Assembly (NCBI GenBank): GCA_022702195.1
Contig: JAKONB010000321.1
Location: 1-21,917, forward strand
Source: Beijerinckiaceae bacterium
Lineage (GTDB): Bacteria; Pseudomonadota; Alphaproteobacteria; Rhizobiales; Beijerinckiaceae
DNA length: 21,917 bases
Direction: 5' to 3'
A program made the position numbers and the translations under genes. Under the pieces are notes generated by a model. It worked only from the letters and a program-made list of their open reading frames with translations. It was not told the origin of the DNA and did no database searches. Below are positions 1 through 7,556 of this stretch, piece after piece; position 1 is the stretch's first letter; every line of letters begins with the position of its first letter.

Positions 1-1498
1 CCTCCGAGCCGTAGCGCCAGATCCGGTCGGCCTGGGAGACCGGCACCATCAGGATCGCGTCGTTGGCGAAGCGCAGCCGCAGGGCGTCCTCGCCGTCGGC
101 GATGGGCTCCAGGCCCTCGAACACGCAGAGGCCGTTGTCGCGGTCCACCGCCACGTCGCCGACCCGCAGGTCGACTTCGCCCATCGGCAGGGCGGTGGCG
201 CGCCCGCCCGCCACCGTAGCAGCCCGGCTGCCGAACAGGTCGGCGGCGGCGATGACGCTGATGCCCTGGTCGGGCACCCGGAAGCCGGCATCGATCGGGG
301 CTTCCAGCGCCATCACGGTCCCGGGCCTGGCGGCCAGGGCGCTTTCCCAGTCGGAGGCCGGCTTGATCTTGCGCCCGAGCACCCGCCCGGCCTGGGCGAC
401 GAGCCGGGCGAGCGGTTCGGCCGGCCCGGTGAGCAGGATACGGTCCCCGGCTTCCACCCGCGCGCGCAGGGCCTCGGCGAAGGCGGCGGCCGGGCGGCCC
501 TTGCGGGCGAAGACCGGCATGGCGATCGCCTCGGCGTCGATCGCCGCGGCGGTGCCGCGCCGATGCGCGTCGCGCAGGGCGTGCCACGTCTGCGGATCGA
601 GATAGAGGCCGGAGCCCGTCGGGTTCGGCCGGTTCGCCTTGGCGTTGCCCGCCCGGGCGGCGTCGCGCCCGTCGGCGATCTGCTCGAAGAAAGCGGCCTC
701 GCGCTCCTCGGCGCCTTCCTCCACCACGAGGCCGGCCTGCGGCACGTAGTCGAGGAGGGTGACGAGGTCGGGATAGAACCGGGGCAGGTCGTGCTCCTGG
801 CCGGTGAACGGCTTCAGCCGGGTCTCGGAGCCCGGGGGCAGCACGATCTCGGTGGCCGGGTCGATCACCAGCACGTCCACTTCCGCGATGGAGCGCTGGG
901 TGACCGGATCGTAGGAGCGGATGGCGGTGACGCGGGCATCGTCGTGCTCAATCCGGCAGGGGCGCGGGGCCGCCGCCGGGAAGACCTCCACGGTGCGGCC
1001 GCGCCGGGCGACCTCACCGGGCTCGTCCACGCGGTCGTCGACGATGTAGCCGAGCCGCTGGAGGGCGGCGGTGAAGGCGTCCGCATCGATGGCGTCGCCC
1101 ACCCGGACCTCCAGATGCGCCCCGGCCCAGGTGCCGGGCGGGGCCACGCGCTGGATCAGGGCCGGGGCGGTGGTGAGCACGAGATCGGGCAGGTTCTTCG
1201 TGTCCGTGAGCCAACGCAGCACGCCGGTGCGCGCACCCATCACCCCGCGCGAGGGCGAGGCGCGGTCGAAAGGCAGGCAATCCCATTCGGGGAAGATCGC
1301 CACGCTGCGGTGCGGTGCCAGCGACCGGAGGATCTCGGCCACCGCCTCCAGGCGATGCGCCTCGCGGGCCATATGGATCAGCGGCGCCGCCGTCCGTTCG
1401 AGGCCGAGCAGCGCCACGGCGAGGGCGCCGGTGGGGACGAGGGGGGCGACCACCGCATCCGCTGCGGCGGGGGACGTCCTGGTCCTGCGTTTTGCCAT
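1..1498 (-). CDS. Mfd-like CarD/helicase protein, N-terminal part (cut by window edge)
   Basis: The frame is open from an ATG at 1498 to the left edge, giving 499 residues with no stop. Residues about 25-100 resemble the first UvrB-like module of Mfd, including FPEWDCLPFDRASPSRGVMG at 70-88. Residues about 155-205 match Mfd domain 2, with EPGEVARRGRTVEVFP and IRSYDPVTQRS. Residues 441-499 match the CarD-like RNA-polymerase-interacting domain (VGDVAVDRDNGLCVFEGLEP, then LRFANDAILMVPVSQADRIW). The translocase motor domains would lie beyond the window. Mfd removes stalled RNA polymerase and recruits UvrA. The N-terminus is shorter than in canonical Mfd, and the usual RxDFFxDE stretch reads RIEHDDAR (182-189), so I favour a divergent paralogue over housekeeping mfd. 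The ribosome site is weak, so the exact start is uncertain. DUF2252 lies 131 bp upstream on the same strand. Confidence 0.8.
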   Translation of the reverse strand, partial: MAKRRTRTSPAAADAVVAPLVPTGALAVALLGLERTAAPLIHMAREAHRLEAVAEILRSLAPHRSVAIFPEWDCLPFDRASPSRGVMGARTGVLRWLTDTKNLPDLVLTTAPALIQRVAPPGTWAGAHLEVRVGDAIDADAFTAALQRLGYIVDDRVDEPGEVARRGRTVEVFPAAAPRPCRIEHDDARVTAIRSYDPVTQRSIAEVDVLVIDPATEIVLPPGSETRLKPFTGQEHDLPRFYPDLVTLLDYVPQAGLVVEEGAEEREAAFFEQIADGRDAARAGNAKANRPNPTGSGLYLDPQTWHALRDAHRRGTAAAIDAEAIAMPVFARKGRPAAAFAEALRARVEAGDRILLTGPAEPLARLVAQAGRVLGRKIKPASDWESALAARPGTVMALEAPIDAGFRVPDQGISVIAAADLFGSRAATVAGGRATALPMGEVDLRVGDVAVDRDNGLCVFEGLEPIADGEDALRLRFANDAILMVPVSQADRIWRYGSE

Positions 1499-1629
1499 GT
1501 GGTGTCTGCGCTGCCCGGATCGTGGAAGAAGGGTCCGGGAAACGCGCCGACCCTTCCCCGGGCTCCACCCCGAACCGCGCCGTCCCCAGTTTGTCGCAGC
1601 CGGTGGACAGGTCGCGACGGCCGGGGTGC

Positions 1630-3123
1630 TCACATCTCCGGATCGGCGGCGGCCTCCAGGCGGCCGTCCGCGATGGCTTGCAGCAGCGCCCGGTAATCCG
1701 CATCGTTCTGGTCGCCATAGGCGAAAGCCCAGTCGGCCAGGGACTCGCGCAGGCCCGCCTGCCGGTCGCGCCCGCAATAGCCGCTGATGGCGGCCGCGTC
1801 CCCGGTGCGGGCATGGGCCCGGGCCAGCAGGGCGCCGTAGGCCCAGGAGAAGTAGAAGAGCGGCTGACCCGTCATGCAGGAGACCGGAATCTCGCCCTTC
1901 ATGTTCTTCATCTGGCGCACGTAGAACGGGCGGTCGTCGATGCTGGTCCAGCCGAGCAGCGGGTCGCCCACCGCCTGGAGCAGACGCTGGCCGTGGATCA
2001 CCCGCTCGCCCTCGTGAATCTCCGCCGCGTCGACTTCGGCGAGGTAGGGGGCGTGGGCCGGGCGCACCGCCTCCTTGATCTGGAGGAACAGCACGTCCTG
2101 ATCGCAATTCCCGCACAGCAGCGCCACGTAGGCGCGGGTGCCGACGCTGCCGACGCCGACCACCCGGTGCGCCACGTCCACCACGTGATAGCGGCTGATC
2201 ATGAACCGGCGCTCGCGCGGCAGGGTCTCGGCGTAGCGCTCCAGGGCGCTGGTCACCGCCTCGCGGGTCTCCGCATCGACGCGGGTGAGGATCGGCGGCT
2301 CCTCCTTGAAGCGCCAGCCGCCATCGACGCGCCGCTCGCCCACCCGGGCGAGCAGGCTCTTGTTGTTCTTCCGGCGCGCTTTCTCCACCGCCTTGGTGAT
2401 CACCGCGCGCGAGTCCACGTCGATGGTCAGGCCGGTGAAGTCGAGATCCTCCGCCCGCGCGGCCTGGTGCCAGACGTCGAGGGGACCCTGCGGCGCCAGC
2501 TCGGTCATGGTGTGCTGGTAGCCGCCCACCGCCGCCAGAACGGCTTCGCGGCGATCGGCCGGCGCGATTCCGTCCTGGCGGGCGGCGACCTCGATGCTCG
2601 CCACGAGACGCTTCAGGTCCCATTCCCACGGTCCCACCGTGACCTCGTCAAAATCGTTGAGGTCGAGCACGATGTCGCGCTGGGGCGTGCCGAACAGCCC
2701 GAAATTCGAGATGTGGGCGTCGCCGTTCATGGTCACGTCGATGCCGGTGCGCGGGGTGCCGGAGAGATCCCGGGCCATCACGTGGGCGGCACCGCGCAGG
2801 AAAGCGAAGGGCGAGGTCGCCATCCGGGCCACCCGCAGGGGCACGAGATGCGGCTGGCGCCCCTCATGCGCGGCCTCGATGAGGCCGATCGGGTCGGGGC
2901 GGTCGTCGGGCGGGGTCCAGACCACGTGGCTCTCGTGCGGCACCGTCGCGCGCATCGCCTTGCCGGCCAGCCGTCGCTTGTCCCAGGGCTCCCCCGGATC
3001 GCGCAGGTTGATCCACGGCACCTCCGCCGGGGGCGCCAGCAGGATGTCGGCGGCATCCGGCTCCGGCGTCTCCGGCACTTCGGCGGCGGGAACGAACGCG
3101 CCGACATCCTCAGACAGGTCCAT
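1630..3123 (-). CDS. DUF2252 family protein
   Basis: This 497-residue protein carries the DUF2252 hallmarks in order: MATSPFAFLRG near residue 101, GDAHISNFG near 134, VLDLNDFDE near 152, then GPWEWDLKRLVASIEVAAR, and later VVGVGSVGTRAYVALL with FLQIKEA. The GDxHxxN plus DFD spacing resembles the catalytic loop of aminoglycoside-phosphotransferase-like kinases; that is my inference, because no function is established for the family. I chose the ATG at 3123 because AGGA lies seven bases before it. The ATG at 3129 in the same frame has AGGA only one base away, and the longer frame to 3210 has no better site. There is no signal peptide or membrane segment, so it should be cytosolic. It precedes the Mfd-like gene on the same strand and is divergent from the dehydrogenase gene. 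Confidence 0.9.
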   Translation of the reverse strand: MDLSEDVGAFVPAAEVPETPEPDAADILLAPPAEVPWINLRDPGEPWDKRRLAGKAMRATVPHESHVVWTPPDDRPDPIGLIEAAHEGRQPHLVPLRVARMATSPFAFLRGAAHVMARDLSGTPRTGIDVTMNGDAHISNFGLFGTPQRDIVLDLNDFDEVTVGPWEWDLKRLVASIEVAARQDGIAPADRREAVLAAVGGYQHTMTELAPQGPLDVWHQAARAEDLDFTGLTIDVDSRAVITKAVEKARRKNNKSLLARVGERRVDGGWRFKEEPPILTRVDAETREAVTSALERYAETLPRERRFMISRYHVVDVAHRVVGVGSVGTRAYVALLCGNCDQDVLFLQIKEAVRPAHAPYLAEVDAAEIHEGERVIHGQRLLQAVGDPLLGWTSIDDRPFYVRQMKNMKGEIPVSCMTGQPLFYFSWAYGALLARAHARTGDAAAISGYCGRDRQAGLRESLADWAFAYGDQNDADYRALLQAIADGRLEAAADPEM

Positions 3124-3374
3124 GCTCATTTCCTCGCGTGCCGGTGATGCATGCCGGGCGACCGGGACAACCTTGGCCGTTCGGGTTCGTTCCGGGCCGG
3201 CACGTCCCATCCCCTCCGATTAATCCCGCAGCCCGTGATGTGTGCCCTGCCCGCGCCGACGAGGGCCGGCGCCCGGTGACGCACCCCGCCCCCGGGAACG
3301 CCGTACCAGCCCCGGGCTTGTCCCGGCGCGTGGCGCCCGGCCGGACCGGGCCACGGACCGGACAGGGACGAACG

Positions 3375-4145
3375 ATGAAGTTACAGGGGCAGATTGCGCT
3401 CATCACGGGAGCGGATTCGGGGATCGGCCAGGCGGCGGCCGAGCTGTTCGCCCGCGAGGGCGCTGACGTGGCGATCACCTACAACACCGATGCGGAAGGG
3501 GCGGCCGAGACCGCGCGCCGGGTGGAGGCCGCCGGGCGAAAGTGTCTGGTGATCCAGAACGACGTCGGCGATCCGGCCTCGGTGGAGGCCACCTTCGCGC
3601 AGGTAGCGCGCGAACTCGGCGTGCTCGACATCCTGATCAACAATGCCGGCCAAGCCATGAGCGGCATGCCGGTGGCCGAGATGGACGACGGCAAGCTGGA
3701 GCAGATCCTGCGGGTGAACCTGATGGCGCCGGTCTATTGCGCCAGGGCCTTCATCAAGGTGCGGCGCGCGGCGGGCGGGCGCGGCAAGATCGTGATCGTC
3801 TCCTCGGTGGCCCAGCACCTGCCGACGCCGGAGAGCGCGCCCTACGGCATGTCGAAGGCCGGCGTCGGCTCGCTCTGCCGCTCCCTGTCGCGGGAGCTCG
3901 CCGAGGACAAGATTAACGTCAACAACGTGGCCCCCGGCCTGATCGAGACGCCGATGACCAGCGACCGCTTCGAGGATCCGGCGGTGCTGGAGGCATCGCT
4001 GGCCAAGATCCCGTGGCACCGGGCCGGCCAGCCCGACGAGATCGCCAAGGCGATCCTCTACCTCGCCTGCGGCGATTCCGACTACGTCACCGGCCACACT
4101 CTGGTGGTGGATGGCGGCCTGACCATGCAATGGGGCGGTGCCTGA
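3375..4145 (+). CDS. SDR family NAD(P)-dependent oxidoreductase
   Basis: This 256-residue protein is a classical short-chain dehydrogenase. It has the nucleotide-binding TGADSGIG at 11-18, NNAG at 89-92, an Asn at 115 within RVNLMAP, catalytic Ser at 143/144, and YGMSK with Tyr157 and Lys161. PGLIETPM and the C-terminal GHTLVVDGG are also typical. The length is normal for FabG or glucose-1-dehydrogenase-like SDRs, but the substrate cannot be read from the sequence. The ATG at 3375 follows AGGG with about seven bases of spacing. The frame stays open upstream to 3138, but that extension is Pro/Arg-rich and not SDR-like. It is transcribed away from the DUF2252 gene across a 251-bp gap and looks monocistronic. 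Confidence 0.93.
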   Translation: MKLQGQIALITGADSGIGQAAAELFAREGADVAITYNTDAEGAAETARRVEAAGRKCLVIQNDVGDPASVEATFAQVARELGVLDILINNAGQAMSGMPVAEMDDGKLEQILRVNLMAPVYCARAFIKVRRAAGGRGKIVIVSSVAQHLPTPESAPYGMSKAGVGSLCRSLSRELAEDKINVNNVAPGLIETPMTSDRFEDPAVLEASLAKIPWHRAGQPDEIAKAILYLACGDSDYVTGHTLVVDGGLTMQWGGA

Positions 4146-4430
4146 AGCGCACGACCTGCGTCGCGCGTCGCGTCCCCTTGCACCGGACCGGTCACCCTTC
4201 CGGTGGGCGCCGGGCTCCAGAGGGCGATGACGTTCGCTGAGGTCGCCCTCGTCGCCTCCCGGTGAAGCCTGAACCGCCCTGTGCATCGCCGGGATCCGTC
4301 CCGCTCGATCGAAGCACGGTCATGCGGGAGGATGGTCGGGTGGGCGCGAAAAATCAGCCGGACCAGAGCGTTGGGCGGGATTCTTGAAATCCCGTGATGG
4401 TCGCGACCGCGCGAAAGTAACTTATACGGG
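4146..4430. other. Gene-free stretch downstream of the SDR gene
   Basis: About 285 bp between the SDR stop and the regulatory palindrome of the porin gene. I see no convincing coding frame, RNA gene or strong hairpin here. Base composition shifts from GC-rich to AT-rich near 4385. Confidence 0.5.
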
Positions 4431-4448
4431 ACTAAATTCTAATTTAGT
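4431..4448. promoter_or_regulatory. Perfect 18-bp palindrome (candidate operator)
   Basis: ACTAAATT-CT-AATTTAGT is a perfect inverted repeat of two 8-base arms around a 2-base centre. It sits about 25 bp upstream of a TATAAT box and about 85 bp upstream of the porin start. Its symmetry and position fit a dimeric regulator site. The regulator is unknown. Confidence 0.55.
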
Positions 4449-4450
4449 GA

Positions 4451-4479
4451 TGAAAAAACCACAATCATGAGGCTATAAT
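4451..4479 (+). promoter_or_regulatory. Candidate promoter of the porin gene
   Basis: A consensus TATAAT lies at 4474-4479. The hexamer 17 bp upstream is TGAAAA (4451-4456), a poor -35. A strong -10 with a weak -35 next to a palindrome is compatible with an activated or otherwise regulated promoter. This is prediction only. Confidence 0.5.
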
Positions 4480-4532
4480 GTGATATTCATGGGTGGCTGA
4501 TCAAATGGTCAGATCTATCAAAGATGGCAACG

Positions 4533-5414
4533 ATGAAAACAATTGTTCCATATGTCATGGCGGCGATGCTCGCTGCAACGAGCGCTGATGCGGCGGATCT
4601 GCCGCGCCGGGCAGCGCCGCCGGCCTTACCCGTTGCAGTGCCGGCCTTCAGCTGGACGGGGTTCTATGCCGGTTTCAATGCTGGTTATGCTTGGAGCGAC
4701 GATTCTGTTCGCAACAGCAATGCAGACGGAGACCCCGATACTGCGAAATACATTTCGGATCTCGGGATCTCGCGCGTGCATCCGCGCAATGACGGCTTCG
4801 CAGGGGGCGGGCAGCTCGGCTACAATCATCAGCTCACGCCCGGCTCCGGGCTGGTCGTCGGCGCCGAGGCCGATGCGCAGTATACCGATCTGAATCGGCG
4901 CCACACGGTCTCGGGCAACTACGTGTCCATCGAATCGCCGGGCACCTATACCGGACCGTTTCACTACGAGACACGGAACGCGCTTGAGTTCCTCGGCACC
5001 GTGCGGGGGCGTCTCGGTTATGCTTACAACCGCGTTCTGATCTACGGGACGGGCGGCTTCGCTTATGGGCAGGTCCAGAACGACACCGTGCTGTCGGACG
5101 CCTACACGCTGACCTCGGCCAGGGGCGCCGTGCTGGGAACGGGGACGGACCGGTACGTGGGCCGCTCGAGCCATTTCCAGACCGGTTACGCCTATGGCGG
5201 CGGCATCGAGTATGCGCTGCCCTCCGACAGCATTCTCAACGTCTTCCACTCCAGCGCGGTGACCCTGCGGGCCGAATATCTGCGCTACGACCTCGGCAGC
5301 CAGACCGTCATCGGCTACGATTCCGTCACCCGTGCAGCCATCCTGAAGTCCAAGGTCCAGACCGACGGCAACATCGTCCGGGCAGGTCTGAACTACAAGT
5401 TCGGCAGCTACTAG
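4533..5414 (+). CDS. Omp25/Omp31 (RopB)-like outer-membrane beta-barrel protein
   Basis: This 293-residue protein starts with a signal peptide (MKTIVPYVMAAMLAATSADA, cleaved before ADLP). A Pro/Ala linker follows, then FSWTGFYAGFNAGYAW near residue 39, the standard entry to the first strand of Omp25-type porins. Repeated barrel strands include AGGGQLGYNHQL, LEFLGTVRGRLGYAYNRVLIYGTGGFAYG and YGGGIEYALP, ending in VRAGLNYKFGSY. Family members are abundant outer-membrane proteins of Rhizobiales. I chose the second ATG (4533) because it gives a compact signal peptide; the ATG at 4524 would add three residues. Neither has a strong ribosome site. The gene and its upstream region are more AT-rich and less biased in third position than the neighbours, which may reflect high expression or acquisition. 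Confidence 0.9.
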   Translation: MKTIVPYVMAAMLAATSADAADLPRRAAPPALPVAVPAFSWTGFYAGFNAGYAWSDDSVRNSNADGDPDTAKYISDLGISRVHPRNDGFAGGGQLGYNHQLTPGSGLVVGAEADAQYTDLNRRHTVSGNYVSIESPGTYTGPFHYETRNALEFLGTVRGRLGYAYNRVLIYGTGGFAYGQVQNDTVLSDAYTLTSARGAVLGTGTDRYVGRSSHFQTGYAYGGGIEYALPSDSILNVFHSSAVTLRAEYLRYDLGSQTVIGYDSVTRAAILKSKVQTDGNIVRAGLNYKFGSY

Positions 5415-5450
5415 AGCGTTTTTGTGATCCCTGGATCACGCAAAGCGCTC
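5414..5450. terminator. Imperfect hairpin just after the porin stop
   Basis: GTGATCC (5424-5430) and GGATCAC (5433-5439) form a perfect 7-bp stem around CT. GAGCG...TTT on the left and AAAGCGCTC on the right extend it imperfectly. It begins at the stop codon. There is no T tract, so terminator or palindromic-repeat identity is a guess. Confidence 0.45.
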
Positions 5451-5581
5451 GATCTCTCCGCTGAATCGCGCTCCTTCTTCCGCCGAAGCGGCCACCAATT
5501 CGGCGGGACAAGCTCCCATACCGTCTCCACCCGATCGCTTCGGTGATCGCGGTCGAAACGGGCCCCCTTTCCGGTCTGGGA

Positions 5582-5641
5582 GAGGGCTGGGGTGAGGGGC
5601 GTGGACCATCCAAGGCAGCCACACACCTCACCCTGTCCCTC
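5582..5641. repeat. Inverted repeat between convergent genes
   Basis: GAGGGCTGGGGTGAGG (5582-5597) and CCTCACCCTGTCCCTC (5626-5641) are complementary at 13 of 16 positions across a 28-bp spacer. The GGGAGAGGGCTGGGGTGAGGG style is common in intergenic DNA of alphaproteobacteria. It may act as a bidirectional terminator for the porin and the alcohol dehydrogenase genes. Confidence 0.45.
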
Positions 5642-5701
5642 GGTTCCCTGTGCCGGGCGCGAGACCCGGGACGGCACCGCGGAGACCGGGACCTGGCCGC
5701 C

Positions 5702-6769
5702 TCACGAACCGCGGTCGAAGTCGATGACCGCGATGCCCGCCACCGCGTAGCGGCCCATCGCCTCCAGCACGTCGCTGACCCCCGCGAGCCCCACCCGCCG
5801 CGTCACCAGGTGGCCCGGTGACAGCGTGCCCGCCGCGCACATGGCCAGCATGGGGCCGAAGCGATGCCCTTGAAGTCCGAACCCGCCCAGCAGCCGGTAT
5901 TCGTTGAGTAGGATCTCGTCGATCGGCAACGGCACCAGGCCCGATTCGCGGGTGGTGGTGTGGCCGAGCTGGACGTGGCGGCCGCGTCGGCGCAGCGACC
6001 GCACCGCGTTGCCGCAGGTCTCGGCGAGGCCCAGCGCATCGATCGACACCTGCGCGCCGCCCTTCGTAATCTCGCGGATCGCCGCGACCGGATCGGTCCC
6101 GCGCGGATCGATGACGTGCTCCGCGCCGATCTCCCGCGCCAGCGCCCGCGCCGCGTCGGACGGATCGACGGCGATGACCCGGGCGCCCACCGCCGCCGCG
6201 ATCTGCACCGCCGACAGGCCCATGCCGCCGGCCCCGTGCACCGCCACCCACTCGCCGCCGCGTGTCTCGGCGAGATCGGTGACGCCGTGGAAGGCGGCCA
6301 TGTAGCGGCAGGCAAGGGCGGCGGTGTCCACGAAGGAGAGGGTGTCGGGAAGGCGCACCAGGTTGACGTCGGCGTAGCGCACCGCGACGTACTCGCCGAA
6401 CGCACCCCAGAACGACACGCCGGGCACCAGCTCGGCACCGCGCTCGCAGACATGCTGGTGCCCGTCGCGGCAGAACTCGCAGACGCCGTCCCCGGGATTC
6501 ATCGGATAGACCACGCGGTCGCCCGGCCGCCAGTCCCGCACCTCGCGGCCGACCTCTTCGACGATGCCGGTGAATTCGTGCCCGAGCACGAAGGGCGGCT
6601 CGATCGCCAAGCCGCGCCACGCCCAATCGTTGGTCCAGAGGTGCCAGTCGGTCCGGCAGATGCCGTTGGCGCCGACGCGGATGATCGCCCCGTCCGGCGG
6701 GCATGCGGGATCGGGCACCTCACGGACGACGAGGGGTCGGCCGAGTTCTTCCACCACGGCTGCGCGCAT
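5702..6769 (-). CDS. Zinc-dependent alcohol dehydrogenase (MDR superfamily)
   Basis: This 355-residue protein should oxidise an alcohol or reduce an aldehyde or ketone with NAD(P). Catalytic-zinc ligands are visible: Cys38 in GICRTD, His64-Glu65 in VLGHEFTG, and probably Cys154 in ALACRY. The Rossmann motif is GAGGMGLSAVQIA (179-191). The structural-zinc lobe has Cys97, Cys100 and Cys108 (VCEFCRDGHQHVC), but the position of the first of the usual four cysteines is Asp94. I placed the start at 6769 because GGAG lies six bases upstream; ATGs at 6781 and 6802 give longer ends without a ribosome site. It is divergent from a TetR gene with a palindromic operator between, so TetR repression is likely. 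The substrate is unknown. Confidence 0.92.
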   Translation of the reverse strand: MRAAVVEELGRPLVVREVPDPACPPDGAIIRVGANGICRTDWHLWTNDWAWRGLAIEPPFVLGHEFTGIVEEVGREVRDWRPGDRVVYPMNPGDGVCEFCRDGHQHVCERGAELVPGVSFWGAFGEYVAVRYADVNLVRLPDTLSFVDTAALACRYMAAFHGVTDLAETRGGEWVAVHGAGGMGLSAVQIAAAVGARVIAVDPSDAARALAREIGAEHVIDPRGTDPVAAIREITKGGAQVSIDALGLAETCGNAVRSLRRRGRHVQLGHTTTRESGLVPLPIDEILLNEYRLLGGFGLQGHRFGPMLAMCAAGTLSPGHLVTRRVGLAGVSDVLEAMGRYAVAGIAVIDFDRGS

Positions 6770-6784
6770 GACCGGCTCCATTGA

Positions 6785-6798
6785 TTGTCGATCGACAA
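6785..6798. promoter_or_regulatory. Perfect 14-bp palindrome (candidate TetR operator)
   Basis: TTGTCGATCGACAA is fully symmetric and lies between the divergent dehydrogenase and TetR genes, 16 bp from the dehydrogenase start. The form (two 7-base half-sites with no spacer) is usual for TetR-family operators. It falls just downstream of a possible -10 for the dehydrogenase, where binding would block initiation. Confidence 0.7.
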
Positions 6799-6827
6799 AC
6801 AATGACTCCGTTGCGGCGACCGATCAA
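6799..6827 (-). promoter_or_regulatory. Possible promoter of the alcohol dehydrogenase gene
   Basis: Read on the minus strand, TTGATC (6827-6822) is followed after 17 bp by CATTGT (6804-6799), immediately before the palindrome. The -10 match is weak. The geometry fits a promoter repressed by a protein bound at 6785-6798. Confidence 0.35.
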
Positions 6828-6839
6828 GCGCCTTATTGA
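6811..6839 (+). promoter_or_regulatory. Possible promoter of the TetR gene
   Basis: TTGCGG (6811-6816) and TATTGA (6834-6839) are separated by 17 bp and lie 19 bp before the TetR start. The matches are moderate. It overlaps the opposing promoter candidate. Confidence 0.35.
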
Positions 6840-6858
6840 ACGATCGGCAAGGAATGTG

Positions 6859-7497
6859 ATGGCCGGGCGACCGCGGGAGTTCGACAGAGACGAGGCGTTG
6901 AAACGCGCGCGGGACCTGTTCTGGACCCGTGGCTACGAAGGTGTGTCGATGGCCGACCTCGTGGCCGAACTGGGGCTAGCCTCCGCGCGCATCTACGCGG
7001 CGTTCGGCTCCAAGGAGGCGCTGTTTCGCGAGGCCGTGGCGCATTACCAGGCGCATGAAGGCGGGTTCGTCGACCGCATCCTGTCGGCGGAGCCCGACCT
7101 CGCGACGGCCATCCGCGCGGTGTTCCGCGAGGCCGCGACGCTCTACACCCGGCCCGGCCGTGCCCAGGGCTGCATGGTGGTGAGCGCCGCCACCAACGTC
7201 GCCGTCGAGAATCGCGCGATCGCCGATGCCCTGGCGCTCGCGCGCCGACGGCAGACCGCGGCCTTCACCAACCGGATCGCCGCGTGCCTCGCCGAGGGCG
7301 CCGTCACCGCCTTCGACGCCGCGCTCCTCGGGGAAGCCCTGGCCGCGCTGCTCCACGGCCTGTCGGTCCAGGCCCGCGACGGGGCCGACCGGTCTGTCCT
7401 GCTCGGCATCGCCGAGATCGCCGCGAGCCTCCTGCCGGCGGCGCCGGAAAGTCCCCAGAGCATCGTCCCGGAAATCGGATCCGGGGCAATGCTCTAG
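6859..7497 (+). CDS. TetR/AcrR family transcriptional regulator
   Basis: This 212-residue protein has an N-terminal TetR DNA-binding domain (residues about 5-55) with the helix-turn-helix around GVSMADLVAELGLASARIYA and the family motif YAAFGSKEALF. The ligand domain contains RAQGCMVVSAATNVAVENR, which recalls ComR/YcfQ-like members. The ATG at 6859 has AAGGA five bases upstream. The open frame to 6781 is not TetR-like and crosses the operator. Divergence from the alcohol dehydrogenase gene, with a palindrome between, suggests it represses that gene and perhaps itself; the inducer is unknown. The last 13 codons and the first base of the stop lie inside a palindromic repeat (7457-7495), so the C-terminus may have been changed by the repeat. 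Confidence 0.92.
   Translation: MAGRPREFDRDEALKRARDLFWTRGYEGVSMADLVAELGLASARIYAAFGSKEALFREAVAHYQAHEGGFVDRILSAEPDLATAIRAVFREAATLYTRPGRAQGCMVVSAATNVAVENRAIADALALARRRQTAAFTNRIAACLAEGAVTAFDAALLGEALAALLHGLSVQARDGADRSVLLGIAEIAASLLPAAPESPQSIVPEIGSGAML
7457..7495 (+). repeat. Palindromic repeat overlapping the TetR 3' end
   Basis: Arms 7457-7472 and 7480-7495 pair over 16 positions with one mismatch and one G-T pair, around a 7-base loop. The head AGCATCGTCCCG is identical to that of the element at 7509-7556 read on the minus strand. It could also terminate TetR transcription. Confidence 0.7.
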
Positions 7498-7508
7498 GCT
7501 CCTGCTTT

Positions 7509-7556
7509 TGCATCGGCTTTTTCTGAAAGCCGGCAACCGCCTTTCGGGACGATGCT
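7509..7556 (-). repeat. Dispersed palindromic repeat, copy A
   Basis: Read on the minus strand it begins AGCATCGTCCCGAAAGGCGG. It matches 12705-12752 at 40 of 48 positions by hand alignment. An inner hairpin CGGCTTT/AAAGCCG lies at 7514-7532. The TAA stop of the glycine-zipper gene directly abuts it. Confidence 0.75.

Noticed and set aside
563..1696. Long plus-strand frame (377 codons) over the Mfd-like gene
   Set aside because: It is antisense to a clearly Mfd-like frame, is rich in Arg/Gly/His and has no recognisable domain; a shadow of GC-rich coding DNA.
1315..3147. 610-codon plus-strand frame opposite the DUF2252 gene
   Set aside because: Mirror of a real gene with clear family motifs on the minus strand; composition is Arg/Val/His-rich with no fold signature.
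4431..4448. Palindrome as an Irr or Fur-type iron box
   Set aside because: The arms do not match the forms of those boxes that I recall, and nothing else ties the porin to iron; left as an unassigned operator.
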